Below are positions 24,017 through 32,762 of a stretch of DNA of 64,000 nucleotides, piece after piece. The DNA comes from Longimicrobiales bacterium (lineage in GTDB: Bacteria; Gemmatimonadota; Gemmatimonadetes; Longimicrobiales; Gaopeijiaceae): contig JANQDZ010000076.1 of NCBI GenBank assembly GCA_028278645.1, positions 18,117 to 82,116 on the forward strand, read 5' to 3'. Numbering within the stretch: position 1 is the stretch's first letter; every line of letters begins with the position of its first letter. A program made the position numbers and the translations under genes. The notes below the pieces were generated by a model. The model made no database searches. It was not told where the DNA came from and was given only the letters and a program-made list of their open reading frames with translations.

Positions 24017-25288
24017 CTAGATCAGGCCACCACCGCTACCTCTGGGTTTGGCCGTCCGCCCGGTGGAGGACCCCGAACTCCGGGAGGGACCGCTGGAGAC
24101 CTTGCCCGACGTGCCACCACCTCTGGGTTTGGCCACCCGGCCGGAGGATGACCCTGAGCTCCGGCCCGGGGAGGACCCGGCGCTGGCACGCCCGCTGGAC
24201 CCGCCTCTGTAACCGGCAGTCCTACCAGTGTAGCCCCCAGAACTCCCGCTGCGGGTGTAGCCTTGGCCTTTGATCATCCGGCCACCCTGGGGCCTTTGAG
24301 AGACTACGATGGTGGTGGGTCGGTAATAGCCATAACCGCCGTAGGGATTCCCGTAGTACCCGTACCCGTATCCGCCGTAGTAGTAGGGGGAGCCGTATCC
24401 ATACCCCCACCTGTAGCCCATGCCCCAATAGAAGGGATCATAGTAACCCCCTGCCATATAGATGCTTCGCCGGGGCCTGACGCCTTCTTCCGCCGCGTAT
24501 TCCTCCACGTGGACCGGTCCGGCTTTTACCGCGAACCGGTCGGGGAAGGACACAGCCACCACCAGATCGATCACCTCGCCCGGGACACCAGCGTCGTCCA
24601 ACCGGACCAGCATATCGGCATCAACGGCGAAGGGGTCTCCCTTTTCAACGATCAGGGCTTTCACCGCGGCACCATCCACGTTCCCCACCGCTTCGACGAT
24701 GTCCTCTTCCGTCAGCCTGGCCGAAGCAGCGATCCGAGCCCGCTTCACGTCGGCAGCTCTGGACGCCACCACGTTCTCCAAGCCGGACTCCTCCACTTTG
24801 CTGGACCTGGCCAGCCGGTACCGAAGTACCCACGGTGAGCCATCCACCGCCTTGATGTCCACCCACTCCATGGGGTTGATCATGGCGAGGATCCCCGAGG
24901 CTTCCGTTCTGTCCCCGCCCTCGCAGACATAGTCGGACTTCAGATAGATTCGGGTACCATCCGCTGAGAAGCGGGCCTGCTCCATGCCCTGGCATTCTTC
25001 CCGCTCCACGTTCCGGGAGATGCCGTCGGCCCGAATCACATCGCTGGCCGCGGTCTCACCTTCCGACAGGGTGACAAACTCGACGCCCGTTCCGTCCTCG
25101 GAGGGCCGGACGCAAAGAAGGGGTGCCTCGTCTTCCCCTTCCATGGCCTCCCAACACCCCAGCCAGGGAAGCCAACGGGCATCCACGTCCTGAGCCGCGC
25201 CGGGGGACGGTGCCATCCCAACCAGCAACACCACCGCCGCCAGCAGAAGGCCGGCAGCCGAAGTGTAAGAAGTCTTCCGTTTACTCAT
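24017..25288 (-). CDS. Secreted protein with Tyr/Gly-rich and Ser/Gly/Arg-rich C-terminal regions
   Basis: This 423-residue protein has a signal peptide (about 1-34) and a soluble N-terminal domain. The latter has WLPWLGCWEA near residue 38 and CVRPS near 60, reminiscent of secreted domains that report on a lipocalin-like fold. Residues about 275-320 are dominated by Gly and Tyr. The last 90 residues are Ser, Gly, Arg and Lys only, with a repeated SGSSxGRxAKPRG unit. Low-complexity tails like this can bind the cell surface, nucleic acid or polysaccharide. The start at 25288 has a GGAG site; the frame before it opens with TTG. The gene follows the barrel protein gene at 25309-26097 by 20 bases, so they may form an operon. 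Confidence 0.75.
   Translation of the reverse strand: MSKRKTSYTSAAGLLLAAVVLLVGMAPSPGAAQDVDARWLPWLGCWEAMEGEDEAPLLCVRPSEDGTGVEFVTLSEGETAASDVIRADGISRNVEREECQGMEQARFSADGTRIYLKSDYVCEGGDRTEASGILAMINPMEWVDIKAVDGSPWVLRYRLARSSKVEESGLENVVASRAADVKRARIAASARLTEEDIVEAVGNVDGAAVKALIVEKGDPFAVDADMLVRLDDAGVPGEVIDLVVAVSFPDRFAVKAGPVHVEEYAAEEGVRPRRSIYMAGGYYDPFYWGMGYRWGYGYGSPYYYGGYGYGYYGNPYGGYGYYRPTTIVVSQRPQGGRMIKGQGYTRSGSSGGYTGRTAGYRGGSSGRASAGSSPGRSSGSSSGRVAKPRGGGTSGKVSSGPSRSSGSSTGRTAKPRGSGGGLI
24039..24175. repeat. Two degenerate copies of an ~55-bp unit in the 3' end of the Ser/Gly/Arg-rich gene
   Basis: CCTCTGGGTTTGGCC starts at 24039 and again at 24120, followed in both cases by a related stretch to about 24093 and 24175. 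The copies are offset by 81 bases (27 codons), so the frame is kept. They encode the two SGSSxGRxAKPRG units. This is a tandem duplication inside the coding region. Confidence 0.6.
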
Positions 25289-25308
25289 GGTCTCCATCCT
25301 TTCGCGGC

Positions 25309-26097
25309 TCAAAACCGAACACCAAATCCCAGAGTGAACTGGAATCCAGAGAGGTCGATGGGCTCGTAGCCTCCAAACGACGCCCGGTCCAGATCGGCGT
25401 CAGCCAGGGAGTACCGTCCCTCGGCCATCACCACCCACTGCGGCGCAAGTGCGAATTGCAGTCCACCGAAGGCATGCCCTACCCAGGACCACCCCTCCGA
25501 CAGAAGGGTGTCTCGGTAGATGGGGCATCCCTCCGTCGCACAATTCGGGTCGAGGAAGTCGATAAACTCCCCGGTCTGGGAGAACTCGTACCACATCCGT
25601 CCCCCTCCGACCCCAATATATGGGGCCCAGGTGGTGGGAATCCAAGAAAGATTCCCCACCTTCCGACCCCGGTCCATCAGGAAGTATCGAAAAGAAACCG
25701 TCAGCGGGACCCGAGTGAACTGGGTCTCCTGTTCGATGGGGAAGTCGTCAGTCCCCACAAAAGCCGTGTACTCGGACCAGGTGCTGGATTTTCCGTAGGA
25801 AAAATCGAACGCCAGATCGATCCGGTCATCCATGAAAAAAGAGAGGCCCCCGCCGATAACCGGCGCATGGAAGTCCCCTTTTTCCAAAGTGAACTCCCGA
25901 ATCACCTCATCAAAAAGGTCACTCCCGACACTGCGTACCCCGTACCCGAGCGTGAAGGAGAGGGTGACACTGGGAGCATCGAACATGAAGTCCCCCTCGG
26001 TGCCCTGGCCACTGACCTTGTCGATCCCGAAAAGGACCGGTCCGCCCAAGACCAGTGCCGTCACCATGGGGAGGATACGTTTTTGAAATGTCATCAT
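25309..26097 (-). CDS. Outer-membrane beta-barrel protein
   Basis: This 262-residue protein has a signal peptide (about residues 1-30, ending SGQG). After it come alternating hydrophobic and polar strands with many aromatic residues, and a final Phe (GFGVRF) as is usual for insertion by the BAM machinery. The length fits an 8-stranded OmpA/OmpW-like barrel. Two cysteines close together (DPNCATEGCPIY near 192) could form a disulfide in a surface loop. The ATG has a GGAGG site. No ligand or pore specificity can be read from the sequence. Confidence 0.8.
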   Translation of the reverse strand: MMTFQKRILPMVTALVLGGPVLFGIDKVSGQGTEGDFMFDAPSVTLSFTLGYGVRSVGSDLFDEVIREFTLEKGDFHAPVIGGGLSFFMDDRIDLAFDFSYGKSSTWSEYTAFVGTDDFPIEQETQFTRVPLTVSFRYFLMDRGRKVGNLSWIPTTWAPYIGVGGGRMWYEFSQTGEFIDFLDPNCATEGCPIYRDTLLSEGWSWVGHAFGGLQFALAPQWVVMAEGRYSLADADLDRASFGGYEPIDLSGFQFTLGFGVRF

Positions 26098-26380
26098 TTT
26101 CCTCCGGATACCCGCCGACTGTTATATGCAGAAAGGGGGCAGCGACACGGAAAAGCGCAAAGTGCGTGCCAGTTCCAGATACCTCGAATTCTAATGATTT
26201 CGGGCCCTGTTACACCGTCCCTGCCCGAATGCTCCCCCCTTTTGGACAGGAGCCGTCCTTGATAGAGGACAGGCGGAGATTCACGGCCTTCCAACTTTTT
26301 CTGCCGTCACACCATCCAACTAGAATCGGAACCGGGCCGAGTACGGCCTTGAACGCAAGAAACAATAAGGAGCGGGCCCC

Positions 26381-27205
26381 ATGCGCTGCATATCCTCATT
26401 CCTCGGGTTGGCCGTGCTGGTCACACTGGCCGTCCCCGCCACACACCTGGCAGGGCAGGCCGACACCTTCGAGTGGGACGGGAGGATGACCTCCGGCCAG
26501 ATCCTGGAAGTCCAGGGGATCGTCGGGAACATCCGGACCGCTTTGGCCTCTGGGGATCGGGCCGAGGTCGTGGCCACAAAAAGGGGAGAGAGTGACGACT
26601 TCCATCAAGTCGCCATCGAAATGGCCGAGGACGGCGACCGAATCGTGATCTGCGCCGTGTATGGCTCCTGGAACCACGGAGAGGGGCGATGCCACCCGGA
26701 TCACAAGGGTGGACGGGACGACGATGACGAGCGCCACCGGGATGTGGACATGGACGTGAGCGTGGACTATGAGGTCCGTCTCCCGGCCGGCGTGGAGTTC
26801 GAGGCCAATATCGTCGCCGGCGACATCGAGGCAGATGGGCTCCGGTCCGACGTGAAGGTCAACACCGTCTCCGGAACCATCTCGGTCGTCACCACCGGGC
26901 GGGCGTGGGCCAACTCGGTGAGCGGGGACATCGAAATCGACATGGGCGACTTCGGAGGAGGAGACCTGGACTTCCACACGGTGAGCGGGGACATCACCCT
27001 GTGGCTTCCGGCCAATTTCAGGGGGAACGTGGATTTCAGCTCACTCTCCGGTGACCTCGACTCCGAGTTCGAGATGGACGTCAAAAACAAAAATGAGCGT
27101 CGGTGGGTCGGCTCGAGAGTCGAAGGGACCATCGGAGGAGGCGGAAGGGATCTCTCCATCAACACGGTCAGCGGTGATGTGAGGCTGAAACGATCGGGAA
27201 GCTGA
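26381..27205 (+). CDS. Secreted DUF4097-type beta-helix-like protein
   Basis: This 274-residue protein has a signal peptide (about 1-24) and then a repetitive beta-rich region. The phrases GDIEADG, VNTVSGTISVV, NSVSGDIEI, HTVSGDITL, SSLSGDLD and NTVSGDVRL recur about every 20-25 residues, which is the DUF4097/putative adhesin pattern. A His/Asp-rich segment (GGRDDDDERHRD near residue 110) interrupts the first half and could bind cations. DUF4097 proteins lie in the envelope and have no settled role. The ribosome binding site AAGGAG is clear. A strong hairpin terminator follows the stop by 35 bases. Confidence 0.85.
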   Translation: MRCISSFLGLAVLVTLAVPATHLAGQADTFEWDGRMTSGQILEVQGIVGNIRTALASGDRAEVVATKRGESDDFHQVAIEMAEDGDRIVICAVYGSWNHGEGRCHPDHKGGRDDDDERHRDVDMDVSVDYEVRLPAGVEFEANIVAGDIEADGLRSDVKVNTVSGTISVVTTGRAWANSVSGDIEIDMGDFGGGDLDFHTVSGDITLWLPANFRGNVDFSSLSGDLDSEFEMDVKNKNERRWVGSRVEGTIGGGGRDLSINTVSGDVRLKRSGS

Positions 27206-27240
27206 TACGGTTAGGGCCCGACGCCGGGTCAGGCGGGAAA

Positions 27241-27278
27241 AGAAGGCAGGCCCCGGGGAAACCCGGGGCCTGCCTTCT
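27241..27278. terminator. Strong bidirectional hairpin terminator
   Basis: A perfect 17-bp stem (27241-27257 with 27262-27278) closes a GAAA loop. It lies between the convergent DUF4097 gene and the small TM2-like gene. On the plus strand the stem ends with TTCTCTGTT. The GAAA tetraloop makes it unusually stable. Confidence 0.85.
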
Positions 27279-27314
27279 CTGTTGCCTCAGGTCCTGCGAA
27301 TCAGGTTCCGCAGA

Positions 27315-27527
27315 TCAGCTCCTGCGGTATACGGCCGCGTCGATGGCGGCGATCAAATGGCCTATCCACCCGAGGATTCCCAGGGTGAAGATGTTGATCC
27401 CGACCGCGAGGACGAAGAAGAAAAGCGCTGCGAAGATGCGCCCTTGGACCAACTGACCCAGACCTGGAATGAAGAAGCTGGCCACAGCCGCGATTACGTT
27501 CCCGGTCGAGCCTTTTCCACCTGACAT
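27315..27527 (-). CDS. Small TM2-like membrane protein
   Basis: This 70-residue protein has two hydrophobic helices at about 28-45 and 47-65, preceded by FFIPGLGQLVQGR. That phrase is the hallmark of TM2 and related small proteins in which two helices follow a PGxGQ turn. The role is unknown. It has a very strong GGAGGGG site. The upstream hairpin ends the previous transcript, so it probably has its own promoter, which I could not find. Confidence 0.8.
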   Translation of the reverse strand: MSGGKGSTGNVIAAVASFFIPGLGQLVQGRIFAALFFFVLAVGINIFTLGILGWIGHLIAAIDAAVYRRS

Positions 27528-27544
27528 GATTTTCCCCTCCGGAC

Positions 27545-27580
27545 GAAAGAAAAGCTCCCCTCTCCTTACGGAAAGGGGAG
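27545..27580 (-). terminator. Terminator of the gamma-glutamyltransferase/epimerase operon
   Basis: CTCCCCT at 27555-27561 pairs with AGGGGAG at 27574-27580, and TCC/GGA extends the stem inwards with one mismatch and a 4-base loop. On the minus strand it is followed by TTTTCTTTC. It lies 51 bases beyond the stop of the Tat-epimerase gene. Confidence 0.7.
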
Positions 27581-27631
27581 GCGTCCGGGTTCAGAGGGGA
27601 CTTCAACAGGCCTCGTTCTTTTAGGGTGATT

Positions 27632-28786
27632 CTAGCCGTTGGCCCGGCGCCAGGCGGCCAGAACCTCGGCTTCCCTTTCCGCGGAAATCCCGGCTCTCAG
27701 CTCCTGCTGCCGCTCCAGGGGTCGGGAAAAGTGGAACTCGAGGGTATCTTTCGCCGTCACCGCCAGGGGACGGAACGTGAACCCACGCTCCACTTCAGGT
27801 GTCAGGTCGAACCGTGCGAATCCCTCCCGCCCCGGTCCCGGCGGCATCCATACCGGCATGTGGGAATACGGCCGTATCCCCTGCTCGGCTAGGAATTCAG
27901 CCGGTACCCAGGTGAACGTGGTCTCAGCCGTGGTTACGGCCCGAATCCCATATAGCAGCTCCGACATGGGCCGGGGGGTCGCTGGACCCACGCAGTTGAA
28001 CACGCCGTTGTACCGGCTCTCGGCCACCCGCACCATCCACTCCGTGAAGTCTCGGACGTCGATGATCTGGACCGGATCCGAGCCATCTCCCGGTGCCAGC
28101 ACTTCGCCTCCCCGATGGATCCGGATAGGCCAGTAGGAGAACCGGTCCGTGTTGTCCCCGGGCCCGATGATCAAGCCGGGACGGAAGACGGTGGAATTCC
28201 CGGGAAAGACCTTTTGAACCTGCCGCTCACAGAGAGCCTTCTGGAGACCGTATGGGAGATTCTCCGCGCCCGGTTCCACCCCAGCGGTTTCGTAGGTGAA
28301 GGTGGGGGCCCCGGCATGCATGGGGATGTCGGAGAGATCGGAGTAGGCGGAGCGGGAGGACACGTATTGATACCGGTCCACCGAGTCCCGTAGGAACTCG
28401 GTCGAGTACTCCACCCAGTCGATGTTGGACGCGTTGTTGTCGAAGCACACGTCCCAACGCCGGCCCCTCAGTGATTCCAGGTCTCCGTTCCGGTCCCCAA
28501 TGAGTTTCTCCACCCCCGGGAAGAGGTGAGTATTCGACCGGCCCCGGTTGAAGAGAGTCACCTCGTGGCCCCGGTCCAAGGCGTACTGAACGGTGTGGGG
28601 CCCGATGAATCCCGTGCCTCCTAGGACCAGGATCTTGATGGGGTTCGGGGCTCCACCCGTCGTCGGGCTGGGGCCCGGGCGGGTCCCCCCTGCCAACTCT
28701 CCGGGCATCAAGCCCAGGCTCAGAGCCCCCCCAGCCACGGCGGAACTCTTTAGAAACTCTCTCCGACTGGTACCGATGTTCGTCAT
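27632..28786 (-). CDS. Tat-exported NAD-dependent epimerase/dehydratase-like protein
   Basis: This 384-residue protein has a twin-arginine signal (SRREFLKSSAVAGGA) and a Rossmann domain starting KILVLGGTGFIGPHTV near residue 51. The SDR active site reads SSRSAYSDLS rather than the classical YxxxK, and YGLQKALCE near residue 180 may carry the Tyr and Lys. It belongs to the extended SDR family that acts on nucleotide sugars or isoflavonoid-like substrates. Its export is odd, because NAD(P) is not normally available outside; the cofactor would have to be loaded before Tat transport, as in glucose-fructose oxidoreductase. It is the last gene of a run that starts at 31928, 18 bases after ggt. Confidence 0.88.
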   Translation of the reverse strand: MTNIGTSRREFLKSSAVAGGALSLGLMPGELAGGTRPGPSPTTGGAPNPIKILVLGGTGFIGPHTVQYALDRGHEVTLFNRGRSNTHLFPGVEKLIGDRNGDLESLRGRRWDVCFDNNASNIDWVEYSTEFLRDSVDRYQYVSSRSAYSDLSDIPMHAGAPTFTYETAGVEPGAENLPYGLQKALCERQVQKVFPGNSTVFRPGLIIGPGDNTDRFSYWPIRIHRGGEVLAPGDGSDPVQIIDVRDFTEWMVRVAESRYNGVFNCVGPATPRPMSELLYGIRAVTTAETTFTWVPAEFLAEQGIRPYSHMPVWMPPGPGREGFARFDLTPEVERGFTFRPLAVTAKDTLEFHFSRPLERQQELRAGISAEREAEVLAAWRRANG

Positions 28787-28804
28787 GTCTTCCTCTTCCT
28801 TTTT

Positions 28805-30565
28805 TCAGTGGCCGACGGCGGCCCCGCCTCGCCGGTGGTCCGATGCGCCTGCCAGGCTCCCGTCGGGCAACCTCATGATGGCCTGAACGTCGCCAATGTA
28901 CGGATAAACGTCCCCGGTGCGAATCCGTTCGTCCATCGTATGTCCCATGGCCTCCAGGGCAGCCATGACCTCCGGAGTGAGTGACCCAGGTTCGTACTGG
29001 ACCTCATCCGGGAGGTGTTGGTGGTGGATCCTGGGGGCATTAAGGCCCTGTCGAACCCCCATGCCGAAGTCGATGACATTGGAGATCTGTTGGAACACGT
29101 TGGTTATGATCGTTGCTCCACCCGGCGATCCGAGCACCAGTAGAAGCTCCCCGTCGGGATTCACCACGATCGTCGGCGTCATGGCCGACAGCATCCGCTT
29201 CCCCGGGGCGATAGCGTTGGCTTCCCCCTGGACCAGGCCGTACTGGTTCGGATAGCCTGGTCGCCCGGAGAAGTCATCCATCTCGTTGTTCAGGATGAAC
29301 CCCGCACCTTCCACGGTTACCTTGCTACCGAAAAAGGAGTTGATGGTCGTAGTGATGGACACGGCGTTTCCGGAAGCGTCCACCACGGAGAGGTGGGTTG
29401 TCTCACCGTCGTCGGCAGGACCGAGGCCAGGCCCCACTTCCAGAGAGGGCGTCGCCCGGTCCAGATCGATCGTCGCCCGGCGCTCGGCGCCGTACTCCTC
29501 CGAAACCATCCTGTCCACGGGGATTTCTACGAAGTCGGGATCGGCGAGATAGGTGTTCCGGTCGGCGTAGGCCCGTTTCCAGGCCTCTGCGAGAAGGTGC
29601 ACGTGCCCGGCAGAGTGGTACTCCAGAGAGCCGAGGTCGAACCCTTCCAGGATCTTGGCCATGGCAGCCAGCGTGGCTCCACCGCTGGAGGTGGGTGGCA
29701 TGGAGATAAGGCGGTACCCCCTGTACGCCACCTCCACCGGATCCCTCCACACAGCCTCCATCCGGGCCAGGTCCTCATGGGTGAGAATCCCCCCTCCCCT
29801 TTCCATCTCGGCCACGATCAGGTCAGCCGTGGAGCCGAGATAGAAGCCATCTCGTCCATTCAGACCGATCCCCTTCAGGGTGGCCGCCAGGTCAGGTTGA
29901 CGAAAGGTCTCGCCGACACCCGGAGCCTTTCCGCCCGGCAGGAACGTCGCCGCGGTGGCCGGGAATATCTGGAGGTTCTCTCCAGCCATCCTGAGTTGCC
30001 GGGCTTGGCGCTCCCTCACGACGAACCCTTCAGCCAACTCGATAGCCGGATCCACCAAGGCCTGCCATTCCAGGGTCCCGAAGCGACGATGGGCCTCCCA
30101 CAACCCGGCCACCACCCCGGGAACACCCACGGCCAGGTGCCCCACCGTAGACGCTTCCGACAACTCTCCGGCTTCGTCCAGGTACATGTCCCTCGAAGCT
30201 GCAAGCGGTGCCCGCTCCCGGTAGTCCAACGCCGCCGTGGTGCCATCGGCCAAGCGGACCACCATGAACCCTCCACCGCCGATATTCCCGGCTTCAGGGT
30301 TGACCACGGCCAATGCGAACGAAGTGGCGATGGCCGCATCCACGGCGTTCCCCCCAGCCTTCAAAACCTCGGACCCTACGGCGGATGCATACTCGTCCGT
30401 GCTCACCACCATTCCGGCCTGAGCCATGACCGGGGCTTCATCTGCGGAATAAGGCCAGTTCGCCGGGAAGGAGATCCGGGATTGTTCCCGCAGACAGCCG
30501 GCCAGGGCCAAAACCACGGCCAGGAAGACGGAAAAGCGGATTCCGTGACGAAGCAGGAGGGGCAT
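28805..30565 (-). CDS. ggt: Gamma-glutamyltransferase, lipoprotein
   Basis: This 586-residue enzyme cleaves or transfers gamma-glutamyl groups, for example from glutathione. The signal ends with a lipobox (LALAGC), so it is anchored outside. GGNAVDAAIA near residue 71 and the self-processing site GETTHLSVVD are present; T389 would become the N-terminal nucleophile of the small subunit. SSGGATL at about 294 and GSPGGA in the small subunit are also conserved. Length is normal. The gene follows the PPC-domain gene by 38 bases and precedes the Tat-exported epimerase by 18. It would supply cysteinyl-glycine and glutamate from extracellular peptides. Confidence 0.95.
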   Translation of the reverse strand: MPLLLRHGIRFSVFLAVVLALAGCLREQSRISFPANWPYSADEAPVMAQAGMVVSTDEYASAVGSEVLKAGGNAVDAAIATSFALAVVNPEAGNIGGGGFMVVRLADGTTAALDYRERAPLAASRDMYLDEAGELSEASTVGHLAVGVPGVVAGLWEAHRRFGTLEWQALVDPAIELAEGFVVRERQARQLRMAGENLQIFPATAATFLPGGKAPGVGETFRQPDLAATLKGIGLNGRDGFYLGSTADLIVAEMERGGGILTHEDLARMEAVWRDPVEVAYRGYRLISMPPTSSGGATLAAMAKILEGFDLGSLEYHSAGHVHLLAEAWKRAYADRNTYLADPDFVEIPVDRMVSEEYGAERRATIDLDRATPSLEVGPGLGPADDGETTHLSVVDASGNAVSITTTINSFFGSKVTVEGAGFILNNEMDDFSGRPGYPNQYGLVQGEANAIAPGKRMLSAMTPTIVVNPDGELLLVLGSPGGATIITNVFQQISNVIDFGMGVRQGLNAPRIHHQHLPDEVQYEPGSLTPEVMAALEAMGHTMDERIRTGDVYPYIGDVQAIMRLPDGSLAGASDHRRGGAAVGH

Positions 30566-30603
30566 AGGGTTTCCTTTTCGAGACAGTGGGTGTCAAGCGG
30601 AAG

Positions 30604-31395
30604 TCAGTTGGGAATGAAACCCACCTGGAGACGGTACGGGATGGTGGCCCCAGGGCTGAAGGCAGACACCTTGAAGAGGAATTCTTCACCGGCCTTGACG
30701 ATGAGCGTTACCGCTTCGTTTCCGCTGTTACCCTGTAAATCTTGGTCAGAACGGTGTAGGGCCTCATCGTATTTCCCCGGGCTGAAGGCTTCAAGGATCA
30801 GATCTCCCTCTTCCGCCCGAGTTGTGACCGTAAGGGTGCCACTCTTCTCGGCTTTAACGACGAACCAATCCCAGTAGTCCCCCTTCGACCCGTCTAAAGC
30901 ATCGGATCGGGTACTCTGATCAAACCAAAGGCGGGTTGCCGAGCTCGGAGAGCCGTCGGGATCCGCCGGGACCGCAAGAGCGGGGAATGGGAGCCAGGAA
31001 ACACCGATCTTGAACGCCCCTTCTCCTCCATCAAAGGTCTCCACCCGGATCCGATAGCTTCCCGCTCGCTGCACAGTGACGGCGAACTGTTCCGCTCCAG
31101 CGTCCCCTCCGAGATCCTGATCGGACCTTCCGTCCGGCAGTGGCTGACCGTCGGCGTCCGTGACCAAGAGAAAGAGATCGGCCTCGTCGATGGCCCGTAC
31201 CGCAATCGTCAACACGCCAGCCGCCTCCGCAGAAAAGCCAAAAACCGCCGGCCTTTCCCAACCGGTGGAGCCTTCTACAACCTTCCCAGAGACCAGCACA
31301 GTCGGAGGCTGACCCAGGGCCGGAGCCGTCCCCTGGACGGCCAAACAGGCCAGGAGAAGTGTCCAGCCGATTCGGTAGGCGGATTGGCGGATCAT
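30604..31395 (-). CDS. Secreted protein with two PPC-like beta-sandwich domains
   Basis: This 263-residue protein has a signal peptide (about 1-27) and two repeats of the bacterial pre-peptidase C-terminal fold. The first, about 38-130, has DLFLLVTDADG and AGSYRIRVETF; the second, about 165-260, has GDYWDWFVVKAEKSGTLTV and GEEFLFKVSAF. These domains usually accompany secreted peptidases but here stand alone. The start at 31395 overlaps the upstream stop (ATGA, 31392-31395); a longer frame to 31536 would overlap the neighbour. It may help bind substrates for the downstream gamma-glutamyltransferase, which is inference from position. Confidence 0.78.
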   Translation of the reverse strand: MIRQSAYRIGWTLLLACLAVQGTAPALGQPPTVLVSGKVVEGSTGWERPAVFGFSAEAAGVLTIAVRAIDEADLFLLVTDADGQPLPDGRSDQDLGGDAGAEQFAVTVQRAGSYRIRVETFDGGEGAFKIGVSWLPFPALAVPADPDGSPSSATRLWFDQSTRSDALDGSKGDYWDWFVVKAEKSGTLTVTTRAEEGDLILEAFSPGKYDEALHRSDQDLQGNSGNEAVTLIVKAGEEFLFKVSAFSPGATIPYRLQVGFIPN

Positions 31396-31928
31396 GTCCC
31401 ACTCCTTACAGGCGTTCCCAACACAGGCGTTCCCAGCGGACTCGGAGGGCATCCCTCCCGAACCACATTGTAGGTGATGCTCGTGACCTGCCAACCCCCT
31501 CCTCCGTCCAAGAGCGTGAAGACATCGATCCCGCAATGGCTGAACTCACCATTCAGGTAGAAATCATAGGGAGTCCAGACCATGGCCAACCGACCTTGAA
31601 CCTGGACGATGGGGTCCCACATCCGCTCGAGGAAGTTCTGGTCATCCTGGGCCAGATTCAGCAGGAAGTCAGCTCTGGATACGGTTCGGATGGACGTTCC
31701 CTCGGCGCCCTCCCGCACACTGTAGAGCATGGCTTCAGGAGCCAGGACTGGAGAGAGGGCCGCCGTGTCCCCACGGGAAAGCGCCTCCAGAAAACCCGCT
31801 GCAATGGCGGCGACTTCCGTGGCTCGCGGGTCCGGATCGGTCTCCGATTCATGGTGCGGGGGCGGGGAGGAGCATCCCACCGTCAGGAGGGCAAGCCCCA
31901 CTAACCCGATAAGGGGGGAGAGTCTCAT
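31392..31928 (-). CDS. NTF2/SnoaL-like lipoprotein
   Basis: This 178-residue protein has a lipoprotein signal (LLTVGCSS). It then has a cone-shaped NTF2-like domain: a helix IAAGFLEALSRGDTAALSPVLAPEA, a strand region with WTPYDFYLNGEFSHCGID, and a closing WQVTSITYNV. This is the DUF4440/SnoaL-like pattern. In the fold a pocket binds small ligands, sometimes with catalysis, but no motif points to a reaction. The start at 31928 gives the signal; the frame upstream to 32078 is low-quality sequence. It is the first gene of the operon that ends with the terminator at 27545-27580. Confidence 0.75.
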   Translation of the reverse strand: MRLSPLIGLVGLALLTVGCSSPPPHHESETDPDPRATEVAAIAAGFLEALSRGDTAALSPVLAPEAMLYSVREGAEGTSIRTVSRADFLLNLAQDDQNFLERMWDPIVQVQGRLAMVWTPYDFYLNGEFSHCGIDVFTLLDGGGGWQVTSITYNVVREGCPPSPLGTPVLGTPVRSGT

Positions 31929-32050
31929 GGATGATGCCTCGTTCTTGGGACCGGAAACCTGATTTCTTAGGTGCTCGGAAAGTCGGGCGCAAGCTTCGAA
32001 TGAACTCCCTTCGCGGGAAGACCGGGCCAGCGACCTCCGGCGGGAACCCA

Positions 32051-32088
32051 ACGAGGGTGCCCCCTGGGTTGGGGACACCCTCGTTTTT
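32051..32088. terminator. Hairpin between two minus-strand genes
   Basis: ACGAGGGTG (32051-32059) pairs with CACCCTCGT (32076-32084), and CCCC/GGGG continues the stem across one mismatch. The T-run (TTTTT) is on the plus strand, so for the minus-strand gene ending at 32116 it would work only weakly. It separates that gene from the operon starting at 31928. Confidence 0.45.
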
Positions 32089-32115
32089 CGCCCTATTGTG
32101 GTGGCGGGGGAGAGC

Positions 32116-32502
32116 CTATCCGGACAACCGCCGGTCCATGGCGGCCAGATAGTTTTTCACGATTTTTCCGGACCGGCCGAAGTCGACATACTCGTCCTCG
32201 GACACGGACTCGGCGTTTGCATCCACCCTGACCCGTCCATCCTCCAACTCCCGCACCACAACCAAAAGGACGTGTCCTTTCAGGTCCCAAATACTCCAAC
32301 CGGCCCGAGCCCTGATGCGGCCGTGTTCCTTTTCGGACTCAACGAGAGCTAAGCCCGCATCTTCAACGGAAGACAGTGCAGCCTCCCACACAGTCCCCGG
32401 ATCGGCTTGGTACGACCTGGATCGTTCCGCTTCAGGCATGTTGTAGGTATGGGCGCAACCGGTATACAACAGGGCCAAGCTCGCGAGCATAGCCTTGTTC
32501 AT
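32116..32502 (-). CDS. Small lipoprotein of unknown function
   Basis: This 128-residue protein has a lipoprotein signal (LLYTGCAH) and a compact alpha/beta domain. It reads DPGTVWEAALSSVEDAGLALVESEKEHGRI, then two strands, then SGKIVKNYLAAMDRRLSG. The pattern is like the DUF3568-type lipoproteins, but I cannot name the family with confidence. A strong GGGAGG site precedes it. A hairpin follows the stop, so it may be monocistronic. Confidence 0.72.
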   Translation of the reverse strand: MNKAMLASLALLYTGCAHTYNMPEAERSRSYQADPGTVWEAALSSVEDAGLALVESEKEHGRIRARAGWSIWDLKGHVLLVVVRELEDGRVRVDANAESVSEDEYVDFGRSGKIVKNYLAAMDRRLSG

Positions 32503-32762
32503 GTCGGCCTCCCTTCGTCAAAAGGCGTTTGGTGGCCGAGGAGGAGCGCAACGCCCGTGCCATACTCCTCGCTTGGCGAATCCATCGAGTTTGTGGGGTT
32601 TTTCCGAAATATCCCTCCGGGAGGGGGGACGACTCGGGTCACCTCCCGAGGACAGTCCATGTCATGGGAGGGGGACACGGGCCATTGCCCGCCCTGGCTC
32701 CAGATCCCATGGCCTCCTATTCTCCCCGGACTGACCCGAACCCGAAACGAGGTATGCATAGA

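Noticed and set aside
26094..26294. Small minus-strand gene upstream of the barrel protein
   Set aside because: The 66-codon frame overlaps the barrel gene's start and has an unlikely composition with no binding site.
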